Positions 32,207 to 42,063 of a DNA stretch of 64,000 nt are shown one piece after another. Each line of letters begins with the position of its first letter. Position 1 is the first letter of the stretch. The translations under genes and the position numbers were made by a program. Under the pieces are notes generated by a model. It worked only from the letters and a program-made list of their open reading frames with translations, did no database searches and was not told where the DNA came from. Origin of the DNA: Candidatus Desulfosporosinus nitrosoreducens (GTDB lineage: Bacteria; Bacillota; Desulfitobacteriia; Desulfitobacteriales; Desulfitobacteriaceae); NCBI RefSeq assembly GCF_030954495.1, contig NZ_JAVHUW010000082.1, forward strand, positions 237,108 through 301,107, written 5' to 3'.

Positions 32207-34927
32207 TCACTGAACAAGAAGTTCAGTTACCTTCCCCAGAAGCTTATCTATATTGACCGGTTTGGTGAAATAGCCATCTACCCCAATCAGGTAGCCCCTT
32301 GCCGCATCTTCAACAATCGAAAGAATCACAACCGGGATGTTCAGGGTCCGGGGATCGTTCTTCAGCACCGCCGCTACATCAAAGCCATTAATTCCCGGCA
32401 TCATCACATCCAGAAGAATTAAGTCCGGCTCCTCACTATTAACTAAGGCGATAGCTTTCAGACCATCCTCCGCCTCTAAAACAGCATGACCCGCCGCCTC
32501 CAATTCCTGACGCAGAAAGATTCTTATATTGGCATTGTCGTCCACCACCAGTATTTTCTTTTCCAGGGTATCCCGGGGACGGTCTTCATTCTTTTCTCTT
32601 TCCGGAAGCTGGGTAAACAAGGCTTTGACATCAGCTATTTTTAAATCTGCCTTTCTGGTTATCGGCAGGGTAAAGGAAAAGCAGCTTCCTTTGCCGGGTT
32701 CACTCTCCACCCAGATCCGCCCTCCATGGTATTCGACAATTTGTTTGCAGATAGGCAAACCCAAACCTGTTCCTTTAGGTTTGTCGGTCAAGGTATCCCC
32801 AATTTGCTTGAACTTCTCAAAGACCTTCTCTTCATCTTCCCGGGCTATGCCTATCCCCTGGTCAACAACGCTTATCATGACCTCCTCTCCCCTTTTCCGG
32901 CAAAGACAAGTTACGCTGCCCTCGGAGGTAAACTTAACGGCGTTGGAAAGCAGGTTTATGATAACCCTGATGATCTTTTCCTGGTCACAAACCACTTCAG
33001 GCAGATTGTCCTCAATCTCCTTGCTTAGCTTTAGTCCCTTTTGTTCAAACAGAGAGGAAACGGCCAGCATCCCTTGCTGTATAAGGTCGATCAGCGTTGT
33101 TTTTTCCATATTCCAGTCGACACGTCCCGCCTCCATTTTGGCGATATCCAAAACATCGTTAATCAGGTTGGTTAAGCGTTCTCCTTCGGAAACAATGATG
33201 TCGATGTTTTGTTGGACCTGGTTAACCGTGCGGCTCATTTTCTTGTCCCCGGCTTGAAAATTCGGAAAAATAACTTCATCCAGCCTCTTTTTAATAATTT
33301 TGGCAAAGCCCAGAATGGAAGTCAGGGGAGTACGCAGTTCATGAGAGACCGTCGATAAAAAATCAGTCTTCATATTGTCCAGTTCCTGAAGTTTTTCATT
33401 AGCCGCCAGCAATTCCTTATTCAGGAAATCCGCCCCTTCTTTAGCTTGACGCAAAGATTCTTCGATAGCTTCCCGCCCCTCAATTTCCAGCTTCAGGTTA
33501 TGATTGATTTGGCTTAAATCGGCGGTCCGCTGCCTGACCGTATCCTCCAATTCTTCATTCCAGGCGGCTAATTGATCGCGCTGCATCTCAATCTCTTCAG
33601 CCTGACCTTGGATCAGGGCCAGACTTTGTTCATTTTGTTTAAACAAATAATACTTGCAGCTTTCCACATGATTCAGACCATTGAAGATGGCGATCATCAT
33701 ATTGCGGCAATTGCCGTAGCCGCAGGAAGAACAATTCACTTCCCGTTCTTCTGGCGTAAGTTTATGCATTAAGTTCCAGATGCCCTCTTCCTCTTCCCGT
33801 GCCGGTTGGCGCAAAAAGTTTAATTTTGAGCGGTCGGAATAGCTTCTGGAATAATCCGCCTCCTGGCCGGCAAGCTGCTGAAAAAACGCCTGCAGCTGAT
33901 CAAGGGAGCACTTATGCTCTGCAATTTGTTTAGCTTTGCGCTCCGTCATAATTTTTTCTATTTGAAACTTCGTTTTCTTATGGCTGACCGCCGGACCACA
34001 GTTGCAGCCGTGAAGGCAATTCAGGACATCGACAATGACCGGGGCTTGATGCTGCCGAATATCCCCGGACAATTCCGGCAAGTATTTGGCGTAAAGCTCG
34101 TTCGAACCTTCCGCCCGGCCGAGATCATACTTTTTCAGAGGCAGCCCGAAACGTTCCAGGGTCTCCGTAAGCCCGCCCGGCTGACTGTAAAGAACTGCTC
34201 TTTCAGCCTCGGGCGTATCGAAATACCCGGCTTCCAAATCAGCCAGGATAATATTCTGCTCCCCTAAATACTTGTCCAGAGACTGAAAAGTCAAGCTGAA
34301 GGAAACAACTCCTTTAGTATTGGGGTCATGCACCTCACGCCGTTTGGCTGCGCAGGGGCCTAAAAAGGCCAGTTTGAGCCGACTGAACTGAGGCTGGCTT
34401 TTGAGCCAGATTGCAGCGTCAAGAGCCGGCGAATGGGTGGGGGCTAAATAAGGAATAAGTTCCGGATTATAGATTTCGATATAATTTACGATGGCCGGAC
34501 AAGGCTGGGCAATCAGCGGTAACTTAACCCCCCTTTGCAGGGCTTTAAAATAAAGATAGGTCGTAATTTCCGCCCCAAAACTAACATCAAAAACATTTTT
34601 AACGCCCATTTGGCGCAAGGCTGTAATCATCTCCCTGAACCAGGGATCATAATTCACAGCCGCCGAGGGAGCAACCAATACCCCCAAAGGCACACCTGCC
34701 CGAAGATCTTCTAAAAAAGCGGCAAAATCATCAACGATAGAGCGGGCATGATGACCTTTTTCGCTGCAAACCCGGACACACTCTCCGCAGCCAATGCAAA
34801 GATCCGGCTGAACTGCAATTCCGTCGAGTTCCACAATATTGCAAAGTTTTACCGGACAAACCTGAATACAGGCCAGGCAATGCCGGCATTTTGTTTTCTC
34901 TACTCTAACAACTTCCGGTGTAGACAC
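32207..34927 (-). CDS. sensory [FeFe]-hydrogenase-histidine kinase-receiver hybrid
   Basis: A 906-residue cytoplasmic hybrid with a GTG start behind GGGGGGAAG. Two ferredoxin motifs (C14/17/20/24 and C44/47/50/54) are followed by an H-cluster domain: L1 AQPCPAI (C143), L2 PCAAKRRE (C192, E198), L3 NCLHGCNCG (C304, C308). A 4Fe-4S linker (VNCSSCGYGNC) and a coiled coil follow. The histidine kinase H box is STVSHELRTPLT (about H529), with GTGLGLPICKQI in the ATPase domain. A C-terminal receiver has LILLDVMMPG (about D839). It resembles the 28862 protein but has a different output, probably phosphotransfer to the receiver encoded upstream. Confidence 0.88.
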   Translation of the reverse strand: MSTPEVVRVEKTKCRHCLACIQVCPVKLCNIVELDGIAVQPDLCIGCGECVRVCSEKGHHARSIVDDFAAFLEDLRAGVPLGVLVAPSAAVNYDPWFREMITALRQMGVKNVFDVSFGAEITTYLYFKALQRGVKLPLIAQPCPAIVNYIEIYNPELIPYLAPTHSPALDAAIWLKSQPQFSRLKLAFLGPCAAKRREVHDPNTKGVVSFSLTFQSLDKYLGEQNIILADLEAGYFDTPEAERAVLYSQPGGLTETLERFGLPLKKYDLGRAEGSNELYAKYLPELSGDIRQHQAPVIVDVLNCLHGCNCGPAVSHKKTKFQIEKIMTERKAKQIAEHKCSLDQLQAFFQQLAGQEADYSRSYSDRSKLNFLRQPAREEEEGIWNLMHKLTPEEREVNCSSCGYGNCRNMMIAIFNGLNHVESCKYYLFKQNEQSLALIQGQAEEIEMQRDQLAAWNEELEDTVRQRTADLSQINHNLKLEIEGREAIEESLRQAKEGADFLNKELLAANEKLQELDNMKTDFLSTVSHELRTPLTSILGFAKIIKKRLDEVIFPNFQAGDKKMSRTVNQVQQNIDIIVSEGERLTNLINDVLDIAKMEAGRVDWNMEKTTLIDLIQQGMLAVSSLFEQKGLKLSKEIEDNLPEVVCDQEKIIRVIINLLSNAVKFTSEGSVTCLCRKRGEEVMISVVDQGIGIAREDEEKVFEKFKQIGDTLTDKPKGTGLGLPICKQIVEYHGGRIWVESEPGKGSCFSFTLPITRKADLKIADVKALFTQLPEREKNEDRPRDTLEKKILVVDDNANIRIFLRQELEAAGHAVLEAEDGLKAIALVNSEEPDLILLDVMMPGINGFDVAAVLKNDPRTLNIPVVILSIVEDAARGYLIGVDGYFTKPVNIDKLLGKVTELLVQ

Positions 34928-34942
34928 ATACTTCCCCCCACT

Positions 34943-35317
34943 CTAAATCCTCAAAATTTCTCTGGCCTTAGCCACGATTTCATCCGGATTAAAGGGCTTC
35001 GTCATATAGAGGTCGGCTCCGACATCCAGTCCCTTTTGCTTGTCAAACTCCTGTCCTTTGGCTGTTAAGAGAATGATGCAGATATCCTGCAGGCCCAGTT
35101 CCTTTTTAATTCTGCTGCAAACTTCAAACCCGTTCATTTTGGGCATCATCACATCGAGAAATACCAGGTCCGGGCGTTTGGCTATAATGCTCTCTAAGGC
35201 TTCCTGACCGTTGGCCGTAACAATCAGGTCTACTCCTTCATCTTCCAGTTCTTCCAGCGTCTGTTCCAAAAGAATTCGAATATGAGTTTCATCGTCGGCG
35301 ATTAAAATCATAGCCAT
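34943..35317 (-). CDS. single-domain response regulator (CheY-like)
   Basis: A 124-residue stand-alone receiver: acidic pair in ILIADDETHIR, phospho-acceptor in LVFLDVMMPKMNGFEV, switch residue in ILLTAKGQE and the lysine in MTKPFNPDE. It has no output domain, so it must act by protein contact or as a phosphate relay. It is the first gene of the sensory operon, 15 bases ahead of the hydrogenase-kinase gene. Strong GGGGGG purine site six bases before the ATG. Confidence 0.9.
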   Translation of the reverse strand: MAMILIADDETHIRILLEQTLEELEDEGVDLIVTANGQEALESIIAKRPDLVFLDVMMPKMNGFEVCSRIKKELGLQDICIILLTAKGQEFDKQKGLDVGADLYMTKPFNPDEIVAKAREILRI

Positions 35318-35863
35318 CAGCTTCCCCCCTTTCTTAACTCCTAGATTTGCGGAAAGTCTTCATCCGGTTGCAGCAACTGTTCATTTCCTTGACCCTGCCC
35401 GTTAAAACCGAATTTTCACAGTTGGAAATTTGGGCCGGCAACAATCCTTAGCTCTGCTGAGACAAAAGCAACAGATCCCTTTTAGTATAGGGGGGAAGAC
35501 TTAACAGCCACTGAACAGCTTTTCGCCTGAAACAGCTTCGCCGCATCTCAAAATCCGAGTATCAACCCGGATTGACAACCTTTTGGCCTTCAAGCGAGCC
35601 TTATCGTTCTCGCCACAGCCTGAAGAAAACACTCTTTTTAAAAGTGTCCCTGGCCTTTTCCTTACCTTCGCGTCCTTCGCTTATCTTTAAGATACCAATA
35701 AAAAATTACTCTCTACGCTTTAGCATAAAGAGTAATTTTTTATTTGTGTATCTGCCGTTCGGCGTATTTTACCCCTTAAGGGCTTGCCTTTGTGATCGGA
35801 TTAATCTACAAAATTTATCTTTTTTCTTTGGCTAACTCCCCGATTTTCTGCAGCTTCAGCGCC
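35318..35863. other. intergenic boundary between two operons
   Basis: These 546 bases have no convincing gene. The stretch includes a hairpin with a strong minus-strand U-tract (35701-35740), which probably ends the transcript of the giant kinase gene. A separate promoter for the sensory operon should therefore lie between about 35320 and 35690, but I could not identify convincing -35/-10 boxes. Confidence 0.5.
35701..35771 (-). terminator. two-hairpin interspersed repeat, copy 2, acting as terminator
   Basis: AAAAATTACTCT (35701-35712) pairs with AGAGTAATTTTT (35729-35740). On the minus strand a U-run follows. A short GCC-GTTC-GGC hairpin stands at about 35754-35763 in a TATCTGCCGTTCGGCGTATTTT context shared with copy 1 at 14286. 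It lies 90 bases beyond the stop of the 35864 gene. Confidence 0.6.
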
Positions 35864-38800
35864 TCATAATTCCAGCAATAATTCTTCCAGTTCCTCAGCC
35901 AGCTTTTTAAGCATAGAGCATAGTTGCCGATAATCTTCCTCAACGGTATCTAAATCTGCTGTCATGAGAGCTTTTTCCAAACGCTGCGTAAGAGTAAAGG
36001 GCTCCTCAGCATGAAAAGGAGATATGGAGCTGGCAAGTTTATGAATTAATAATTGGACTGCTTTGCGATCCCCGTGCTTCCAGTTTTCATTGATCGCTTC
36101 CAGCTTCTTGGCATAATCCTCTATGAACTCCTTGCCGATTTCACTCAGAAGAGATACCCCAAATAGTTGAGCCTCCTTGCGAAAAACTTCTTGATTGATC
36201 AGCTCCTGCATCCCAGCTGTTTTTCCGCTCTCACTTTTTAGGGCATTCTGACTTTTCTCCGCCGCTATTAAGCCCACAATTCTAAAGAGTTCTTCCTGTT
36301 TAACCGGCTTCGACAAATAAAAATCCATTCCAGCCTCCATTAGCTCTTCCCGGTCACCGGCAACCGTTGAGGCAGTAAGTCCGATAATGCAAATTCCGGA
36401 ATTTTTGCCAAGCTCCCTGCCCCTGATTTGTTTTGTAGCCTCTTTCCCATCCATCCCGGGCATATTCTTGTCCATAAGGACACAGTCAAACTGCTTTTCT
36501 TCTAACATATCCAAGAGTTTTTGTCCATTTTCCGCCACTTCAACCTCACAACCGTAATACTCTAAAAGACCTTTGAGGTATTTCTGGCCAATCGGATTGT
36601 CCTCGGCAACGGCTACTCTCAAGGGATGAAGATCGATTTCCGTGTTTTCCTGAGCGCAGGCGGCTTCAGCCGCAGCTCTTGCCAATTCCCCATCCCGGCT
36701 TTTTTCCACGGCCAAGGGGAGTGTGAAGCGGAAAGTACTGCCTACACCTTCGGTACTTTCTATCTCAAGCCTTCCCTTCATAAGTTCAATCAGCCTCTTG
36801 GTAATGGAAAGCCCCAGTCCTGTTCCTCCATACCTTCTCGATATGCTGGCATTAGCCTGAGTAAAACTATCAAAGATTAGATCCTGCTTATCCGCAGGGA
36901 TACCAATGCCAGTATCTCTGACGGTGATGGCAATTTCCGCTTGCGTCCCCTGAAGGGACTTAAGCATGACGCTGATTTCAACCTCTCCCTGAGCGGTAAA
37001 CTTAACGGCATTACTCAAAATATTGTTAACTACTTGCTTAATTCGCAGCGGGTCTCCCAGGCAGAAAACAGGCAGATCCCTTCCATACTTGACCAGAAAG
37101 CGCAGCTTCTTCTCCTCGGCACTTATTTTAAAGGGATTACAGACCTCCTCCATCAGCTTAACAAGGTTAAAATAGCGTTCTTCCAGTTCCAGCTTATTGG
37201 CTTCGATCTTGGATAAATCCAGAATATCGTTAATAATCTCAAACAAAGCTTCCGCCGAAATTTGGAGCATTTCCAGGTAATCCTTTTCAATTCCGCCCTT
37301 AATGCTCTTTTTAAGGAGAGAAATCATCCCCAGAATGCCATGCAGAGGCGTCCGTATTTCGTGGCTGATATTAGCCACGAATTGGTTTATGGCTTGGTTG
37401 GAAGCCTCAAGCTGTTCGTTGTTCCTGATTAACTCCATGTTTTTAAAATTAAGTTCCTCGGTGCGCTCTTGAATTATTTTCTCCATATTGCGGTAAAGTT
37501 CCGCTTTTTCCAGGGAGATCGCAATCTGAGTCGTTAAAAGCCGCAGTACTTGCAGGCGGTTTATGGTAAAAGCTCCGCTAATCAGGTTGTTTTCCAGATA
37601 GAGTATTCCCCGCAATTCCCCGTTGGCCACCATCGGCATGCAGATCGCCGACTTGGGAACATACCCTTCCCCATCCTCCGAACCCGCGAATAACTCAGCA
37701 TTTTCTTCCGGTCTTAAAACTACGATTTCCCCTGTACGTTCAACATACTTGACAAGTTTAAGAGGGATGCTGCCGCTTTTTTCAGCCGGTACTCGCTGAT
37801 GCACATCTACTCGGGTGTATTCTGTCGTCCCCTCGGCGGTCACAAAAAGTTTTTCTTGCTTTTTAACGATGAGAATGGCCTTCTGGGCGCCGGCATTTTG
37901 CAAAAGTATCTTCATTAAAAGCTCCAGCAGCTCTTCCAGAACAATGGTATCTGAAATTGCCTGGCTGGCCTTAATGATTGAAATCAAGTCCAAAGAGTCT
38001 GATACACCGGCCATCGGGTTAATTGCCCTCTGTGCGGCTAAGGTTTGCTCCTTCCTGATTATGTCCGGAGATAGAATCCCGGAGTACTTGGCCAATAAAT
38101 CATTAACCTTCGCTTGCGCGCCCCAGCGGACATAGGTCTCGTAAGCATCGCCTATAAACTTCTTGCCCCAATAGATTCTGCCGATTTCCATGTAAAAACC
38201 AGCAGTCAGCTCTTTGGCTAAGGCTTCTTCTTGCAGGAAACCGTTGACTGCGGCCTGTTCAATAGACAAATCATAATAACCCGCCGCTTTAATCTTATTT
38301 CCGGTGATTCGTTCCTTCTCAGCCAATAAGAGGTAGAGCTTATTCGAAATATTTTCGGGTGAACTTTTAGCAAGCTTTTTTAAGGAACGAAGGCAATGAT
38401 TCACGGCAGCGAGGCTCCATAGCCTTTGGCTAACCGGCATAGTCTGCATACCTGCCAGGAGAATCAAGCCTTTGTAAAACAAGAAATTCGGCAGATAAAA
38501 GCTCCCTTTAACTCTATCCAGATACACTTCCGCCTGGAACAGGCATTCCGCTGCCTGTTTGGACCTGCCGAAATAATACATTAAGATCATTTTATTGAAA
38601 TACACTACAAAAGCATTGGTGCGATCATGCGCAGCGGCAATTTGGGGCAAGAGTTTATCACAGTCGCAATAGGGGCCGGCTATTTTGCAAGGGTCATTAT
38701 TATCGCCCATAAAGTTCAATATCGTTTGCAAGGTTACCTTGCAGCCAAGAATGGCTGAAGTCTGAGCGGTATTCAATAAAGCATTCCAGTGCTGCTCCGC

Positions 38801-41800
38801 TTCCTTGACAATCTTCGGCAACTCTTTGCCCGCCAAAAAGGCGTAAACAAAATGCAGAAAGATGGAATAGCCTGCTGTAAATACATCCCCTGAAGTCAAG
38901 GCGCTTAAATAGGTGGAGGGAAATCCCCCAAGCGAATAGTTTAAGGGTTCCTTAGCGTGCCCGATATTCAGATTGAAGAGTAAGACCGTTTTGCTCTCAA
39001 ACTTCCGCAAGTTGAGCTTTTCCTGAATATCCCGGGCCAGCCTGCCAAATTGATACCCCTCTTCGGTTTTGCCCATCATCGCGACCAATATATACCCGTA
39101 AGCAGCATAAATCACCGGTGTTTCTTCCGTAATACCGTATTTCAAACTGATGCTGAGGGCCTGAAAAACAAAGAGCGCAACCATGTAGGTGCATGAATAA
39201 GCGGCGATACCCACGCTGTTTAAAATTTTCAGGATCAACTTCATTTTCTCATCTTCCATAAGCCCGGCACTTCTGAGATCCTCAATAGATTTTCCTTTTA
39301 AGGCAGCCCTTGTTTTCAGATATCCGGTCAGCACGTGGTAGAGGGTAGGGTGTTTCGGAATATAAACATCCATCTCCATTAAAATCAAGCGCGCTGTCTC
39401 TAAAGCTTTTCGCCAATCCTCTTTTACAACATAAGCTTCAATCAGGACTTCATAAGCTCTGGCCCGATCTAATAAGTTTTGGCAATTCTCAATAGCTGCT
39501 CCCGCCAGCGTTTCCGTCAAGTCAACCCTGGCACAAACATACGCTGTCTGGGCAGCTTCGATATAAAGCTCCAAAGTTCTTCCGTAAGAGTTTGCCCAAC
39601 AATCCGTTTCCAGCAACTCGACAGCAATCAGGAAATACTCCAAAGCCCTCTCATAAGCGGAAGCTCCTTTAGCCTTACTGCCGGCAACAATATTCAAGAC
39701 AAGAGCAGTCTCCTTTTCTTCCTGCGAAAATAGTTCCCGGGCCTTATTGAAATGATCGATGACCTCGAAAACTCTATCCTTCAGTTCTATGTCCGCTATG
39801 TTCTGCAAAAGAAGCTTTCCTATTCTTTTATGAAGATGTTTTTTAGCCTCTTGGTCTAAGAGGGAATAAGCAGCCTGCTGTATTCGGTCATGCGGAAAAA
39901 AATACTGTCCCTGCTGAATGAGCAAAAGACCCTCTGCAACCGCCTGGCCTAAATCCTGCCGGATTTCTCCCTGGCTCTTTGCCAGCACAATGGAAATCGT
40001 CTTAAGATCAAAGGTATTGTTGATACAGGCCGCAGTCATTAACACTTCTCTGGTTGGCGAGGGCAGTTTGCCTATTTTCTGGATCATCAGCTCAGCTACA
40101 CTTTCCAGAACCTTTTTTTGGGCGATCTTCTTTTCGTCCCAGAGCCAGGTTTTTTGACTTCTGTCGAAGCAAAGAAGACCTTCATCCTGAAGTGCAGCTA
40201 AAAACTGAACTAAAAAGAAAGGATTACCCCTGACTTTTTCGCAGCAAACCTTGGCCAGTTGCAAGGTGACGTCGGGTGAATGGTGCAGAGCCTTGCTCAG
40301 TAAATTATTGATATGCCATGATTCTAAGGGTTTCAGGGCAAGGTATTTGGGCCGGTTTACCGATTTCCTGAGATTTTCCAGCATGACTTTAAACTGCGAA
40401 TTATCGTCTTCTTCCCTGTAGGCCCCTATGACTAAGATGAATTTCTTTTCCTGATCATTGGCAAGATGTTCAATAAGCTTTAAACTTTCCGTATCCGCCC
40501 ACTTAAGATTATCTAAAAAAAGGCACAGCGTCTGCGACTTTGAGGCAAATAGCTGCATAAAATCCAGCAAGGCCGTGTTAAAGCGAATTTGTGCTTCAAA
40601 GGGCGGAAGTATGGGCAGCGGCGCCTGCAAGCCCGTGATCCTTTCAATCTCAGGAATAACCTCAGCTATTAAAGCGGCATTCTCATTTAGTTGTCTTACT
40701 ATTTTTTCCTTCCAGAAAAGAATGGTCTCCTCATCTTCAGCCAGAATTCGTTTGATTAGAAAACTCAAAGCTTGAATTATTGCGGTATAAGGTCTGTCTC
40801 TATGATACTGATCACACTTTCCGCAGGCATATCTGCCATTGTTCTTCCGGATCTCAGAGATCAGCTCATTGACCAGAGAGGTCTTGCCAATTCCCTCCTC
40901 ACCGCAAACAAGGACAATTTCTAAACTGCCCTGGCCGGCCATTGCCAAACATTCATGAAGAAAACGGAGCTCTTTCTCCCGGCCGTACAGTGTTTTGGGA
41001 ATTCTCAGCTCTCCGCTGATGTCTTCCGTTGCAATGGCAAAGGACACTATACTTTCCAGCAGATTGTCCTCCTGGAAATTTTTCCTGCATCTTTCCAGGT
41101 CAGCTTTTAACCCGCCGGCTGTCTGGTAACGATCCTCCACCTTTTTGGCCAAAAGTTTTGCCACGATGTCTGAAAGAACTTTGGGTATGGCCGGGCTGAT
41201 TTCCGATAAAGGAACAGGTTTTTGCGCTAAATGTGAATAAACAACGTCCACAGGATCATGAGCAGCAAAAGGAAGTCTGCCCGCCAATATTTGGTAGAAG
41301 ACAATTCCCAGAGAATAGAGGTCCGCCCGAAAATCTTCTCTAATTTCCAGACGCCGGCTCTGTTCCGGAGAAAAATAGGGCAGAGATTCCGGCGGCCAAT
41401 TTCGGTCCGGGCTCTCCTCTTTGACTTCGCTGCTTAAGGCTCCTGAAGCAAAGTTTGTGATCTTAAGCCTCATCATTTCCAGATTGACCAGGATATTATA
41501 AGGATTAAGCGTTCTATGCAAAACTCCGCAACTGTGAATTTCTTCTAATATTCCGGCCAATTCCACAGCTATGCTTAAAAACTGAGACAGCTCAAGCGGT
41601 TGCTTTTCCAAGAGAGTATGCAGAGATTCTCCTGGAAAGTCCTCCATTATCAGGGCGGAAATACTATCTTCCAGAATTAAATCTAAAACATGCAACACGC
41701 CTTCATGTGCTATTTTTCGGTTTATAGCATATTCATGTTCAAGCCTGGTAAGAGCTTCCCGAGAGTTGTGCCCCACTTTTAGCAGCTTTATAAGAACACT

Positions 41801-41890
41801 CTGCTCTCTTTTTTGGTCAAAGCCCCTGTAAATGACAGTATCATAGTTCTCCTGAAGTTTTTCCTTGATTGTATAGCCATCCAGCTGCAT
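35864..41890 (-). CDS. 2008-aa pseudokinase-ATPase-GAF-histidine kinase-receiver-Hpt protein
   Basis: Order: a protein-kinase-like domain (1-265) keeping the ATP lysine (K35, VLIKLLK) but with HRT (125-127) for HRD and NFA (146-148) for DFG, so probably catalytically dead; a predicted ATPase domain with Walker A GEEGIGKTSL (about 330); a long helical TPR-like region to about 1290; GAF (about 1300-1465); histidine kinase with ANISHEIRTPLHG (about H1510) and GTGLGLSITKRL; receiver with MDKNMPGMDG (about D1805); and a C-terminal Hpt-like domain (LIHKLASSI). No membrane span. The second ATG (41890) fits the GAGGTG spacing better than the one at 41896. A full internal phosphorelay is present. Confidence 0.85.
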   Translation of the reverse strand: MQLDGYTIKEKLQENYDTVIYRGFDQKREQSVLIKLLKVGHNSREALTRLEHEYAINRKIAHEGVLHVLDLILEDSISALIMEDFPGESLHTLLEKQPLELSQFLSIAVELAGILEEIHSCGVLHRTLNPYNILVNLEMMRLKITNFASGALSSEVKEESPDRNWPPESLPYFSPEQSRRLEIREDFRADLYSLGIVFYQILAGRLPFAAHDPVDVVYSHLAQKPVPLSEISPAIPKVLSDIVAKLLAKKVEDRYQTAGGLKADLERCRKNFQEDNLLESIVSFAIATEDISGELRIPKTLYGREKELRFLHECLAMAGQGSLEIVLVCGEEGIGKTSLVNELISEIRKNNGRYACGKCDQYHRDRPYTAIIQALSFLIKRILAEDEETILFWKEKIVRQLNENAALIAEVIPEIERITGLQAPLPILPPFEAQIRFNTALLDFMQLFASKSQTLCLFLDNLKWADTESLKLIEHLANDQEKKFILVIGAYREEDDNSQFKVMLENLRKSVNRPKYLALKPLESWHINNLLSKALHHSPDVTLQLAKVCCEKVRGNPFFLVQFLAALQDEGLLCFDRSQKTWLWDEKKIAQKKVLESVAELMIQKIGKLPSPTREVLMTAACINNTFDLKTISIVLAKSQGEIRQDLGQAVAEGLLLIQQGQYFFPHDRIQQAAYSLLDQEAKKHLHKRIGKLLLQNIADIELKDRVFEVIDHFNKARELFSQEEKETALVLNIVAGSKAKGASAYERALEYFLIAVELLETDCWANSYGRTLELYIEAAQTAYVCARVDLTETLAGAAIENCQNLLDRARAYEVLIEAYVVKEDWRKALETARLILMEMDVYIPKHPTLYHVLTGYLKTRAALKGKSIEDLRSAGLMEDEKMKLILKILNSVGIAAYSCTYMVALFVFQALSISLKYGITEETPVIYAAYGYILVAMMGKTEEGYQFGRLARDIQEKLNLRKFESKTVLLFNLNIGHAKEPLNYSLGGFPSTYLSALTSGDVFTAGYSIFLHFVYAFLAGKELPKIVKEAEQHWNALLNTAQTSAILGCKVTLQTILNFMGDNNDPCKIAGPYCDCDKLLPQIAAAHDRTNAFVVYFNKMILMYYFGRSKQAAECLFQAEVYLDRVKGSFYLPNFLFYKGLILLAGMQTMPVSQRLWSLAAVNHCLRSLKKLAKSSPENISNKLYLLLAEKERITGNKIKAAGYYDLSIEQAAVNGFLQEEALAKELTAGFYMEIGRIYWGKKFIGDAYETYVRWGAQAKVNDLLAKYSGILSPDIIRKEQTLAAQRAINPMAGVSDSLDLISIIKASQAISDTIVLEELLELLMKILLQNAGAQKAILIVKKQEKLFVTAEGTTEYTRVDVHQRVPAEKSGSIPLKLVKYVERTGEIVVLRPEENAELFAGSEDGEGYVPKSAICMPMVANGELRGILYLENNLISGAFTINRLQVLRLLTTQIAISLEKAELYRNMEKIIQERTEELNFKNMELIRNNEQLEASNQAINQFVANISHEIRTPLHGILGMISLLKKSIKGGIEKDYLEMLQISAEALFEIINDILDLSKIEANKLELEERYFNLVKLMEEVCNPFKISAEEKKLRFLVKYGRDLPVFCLGDPLRIKQVVNNILSNAVKFTAQGEVEISVMLKSLQGTQAEIAITVRDTGIGIPADKQDLIFDSFTQANASISRRYGGTGLGLSITKRLIELMKGRLEIESTEGVGSTFRFTLPLAVEKSRDGELARAAAEAACAQENTEIDLHPLRVAVAEDNPIGQKYLKGLLEYYGCEVEVAENGQKLLDMLEEKQFDCVLMDKNMPGMDGKEATKQIRGRELGKNSGICIIGLTASTVAGDREELMEAGMDFYLSKPVKQEELFRIVGLIAAEKSQNALKSESGKTAGMQELINQEVFRKEAQLFGVSLLSEIGKEFIEDYAKKLEAINENWKHGDRKAVQLLIHKLASSISPFHAEEPFTLTQRLEKALMTADLDTVEEDYRQLCSMLKKLAEELEELLLEL

Positions 41891-42063
41891 AGTCATGCCA
41901 CCTCGATAATTTAGTTACTTGTTAACTAGATTTTGTTTAATAACTAGTGTTGTTGAGGTTTCAGCATCTCCAGTAATAGGTGTATTCTTTCCAGCATCTT
42001 TTTCTGACCTGGCTTCCTCTCTTTAACCAATCCCGTCTGCCTTGTTCAGGAGAATTTCGCTTA

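Noticed and set aside
32529..33257. 242-codon plus-strand frame opposite the hydrogenase-kinase gene
   Set aside because: Serine-rich antisense shadow of a conserved kinase domain.
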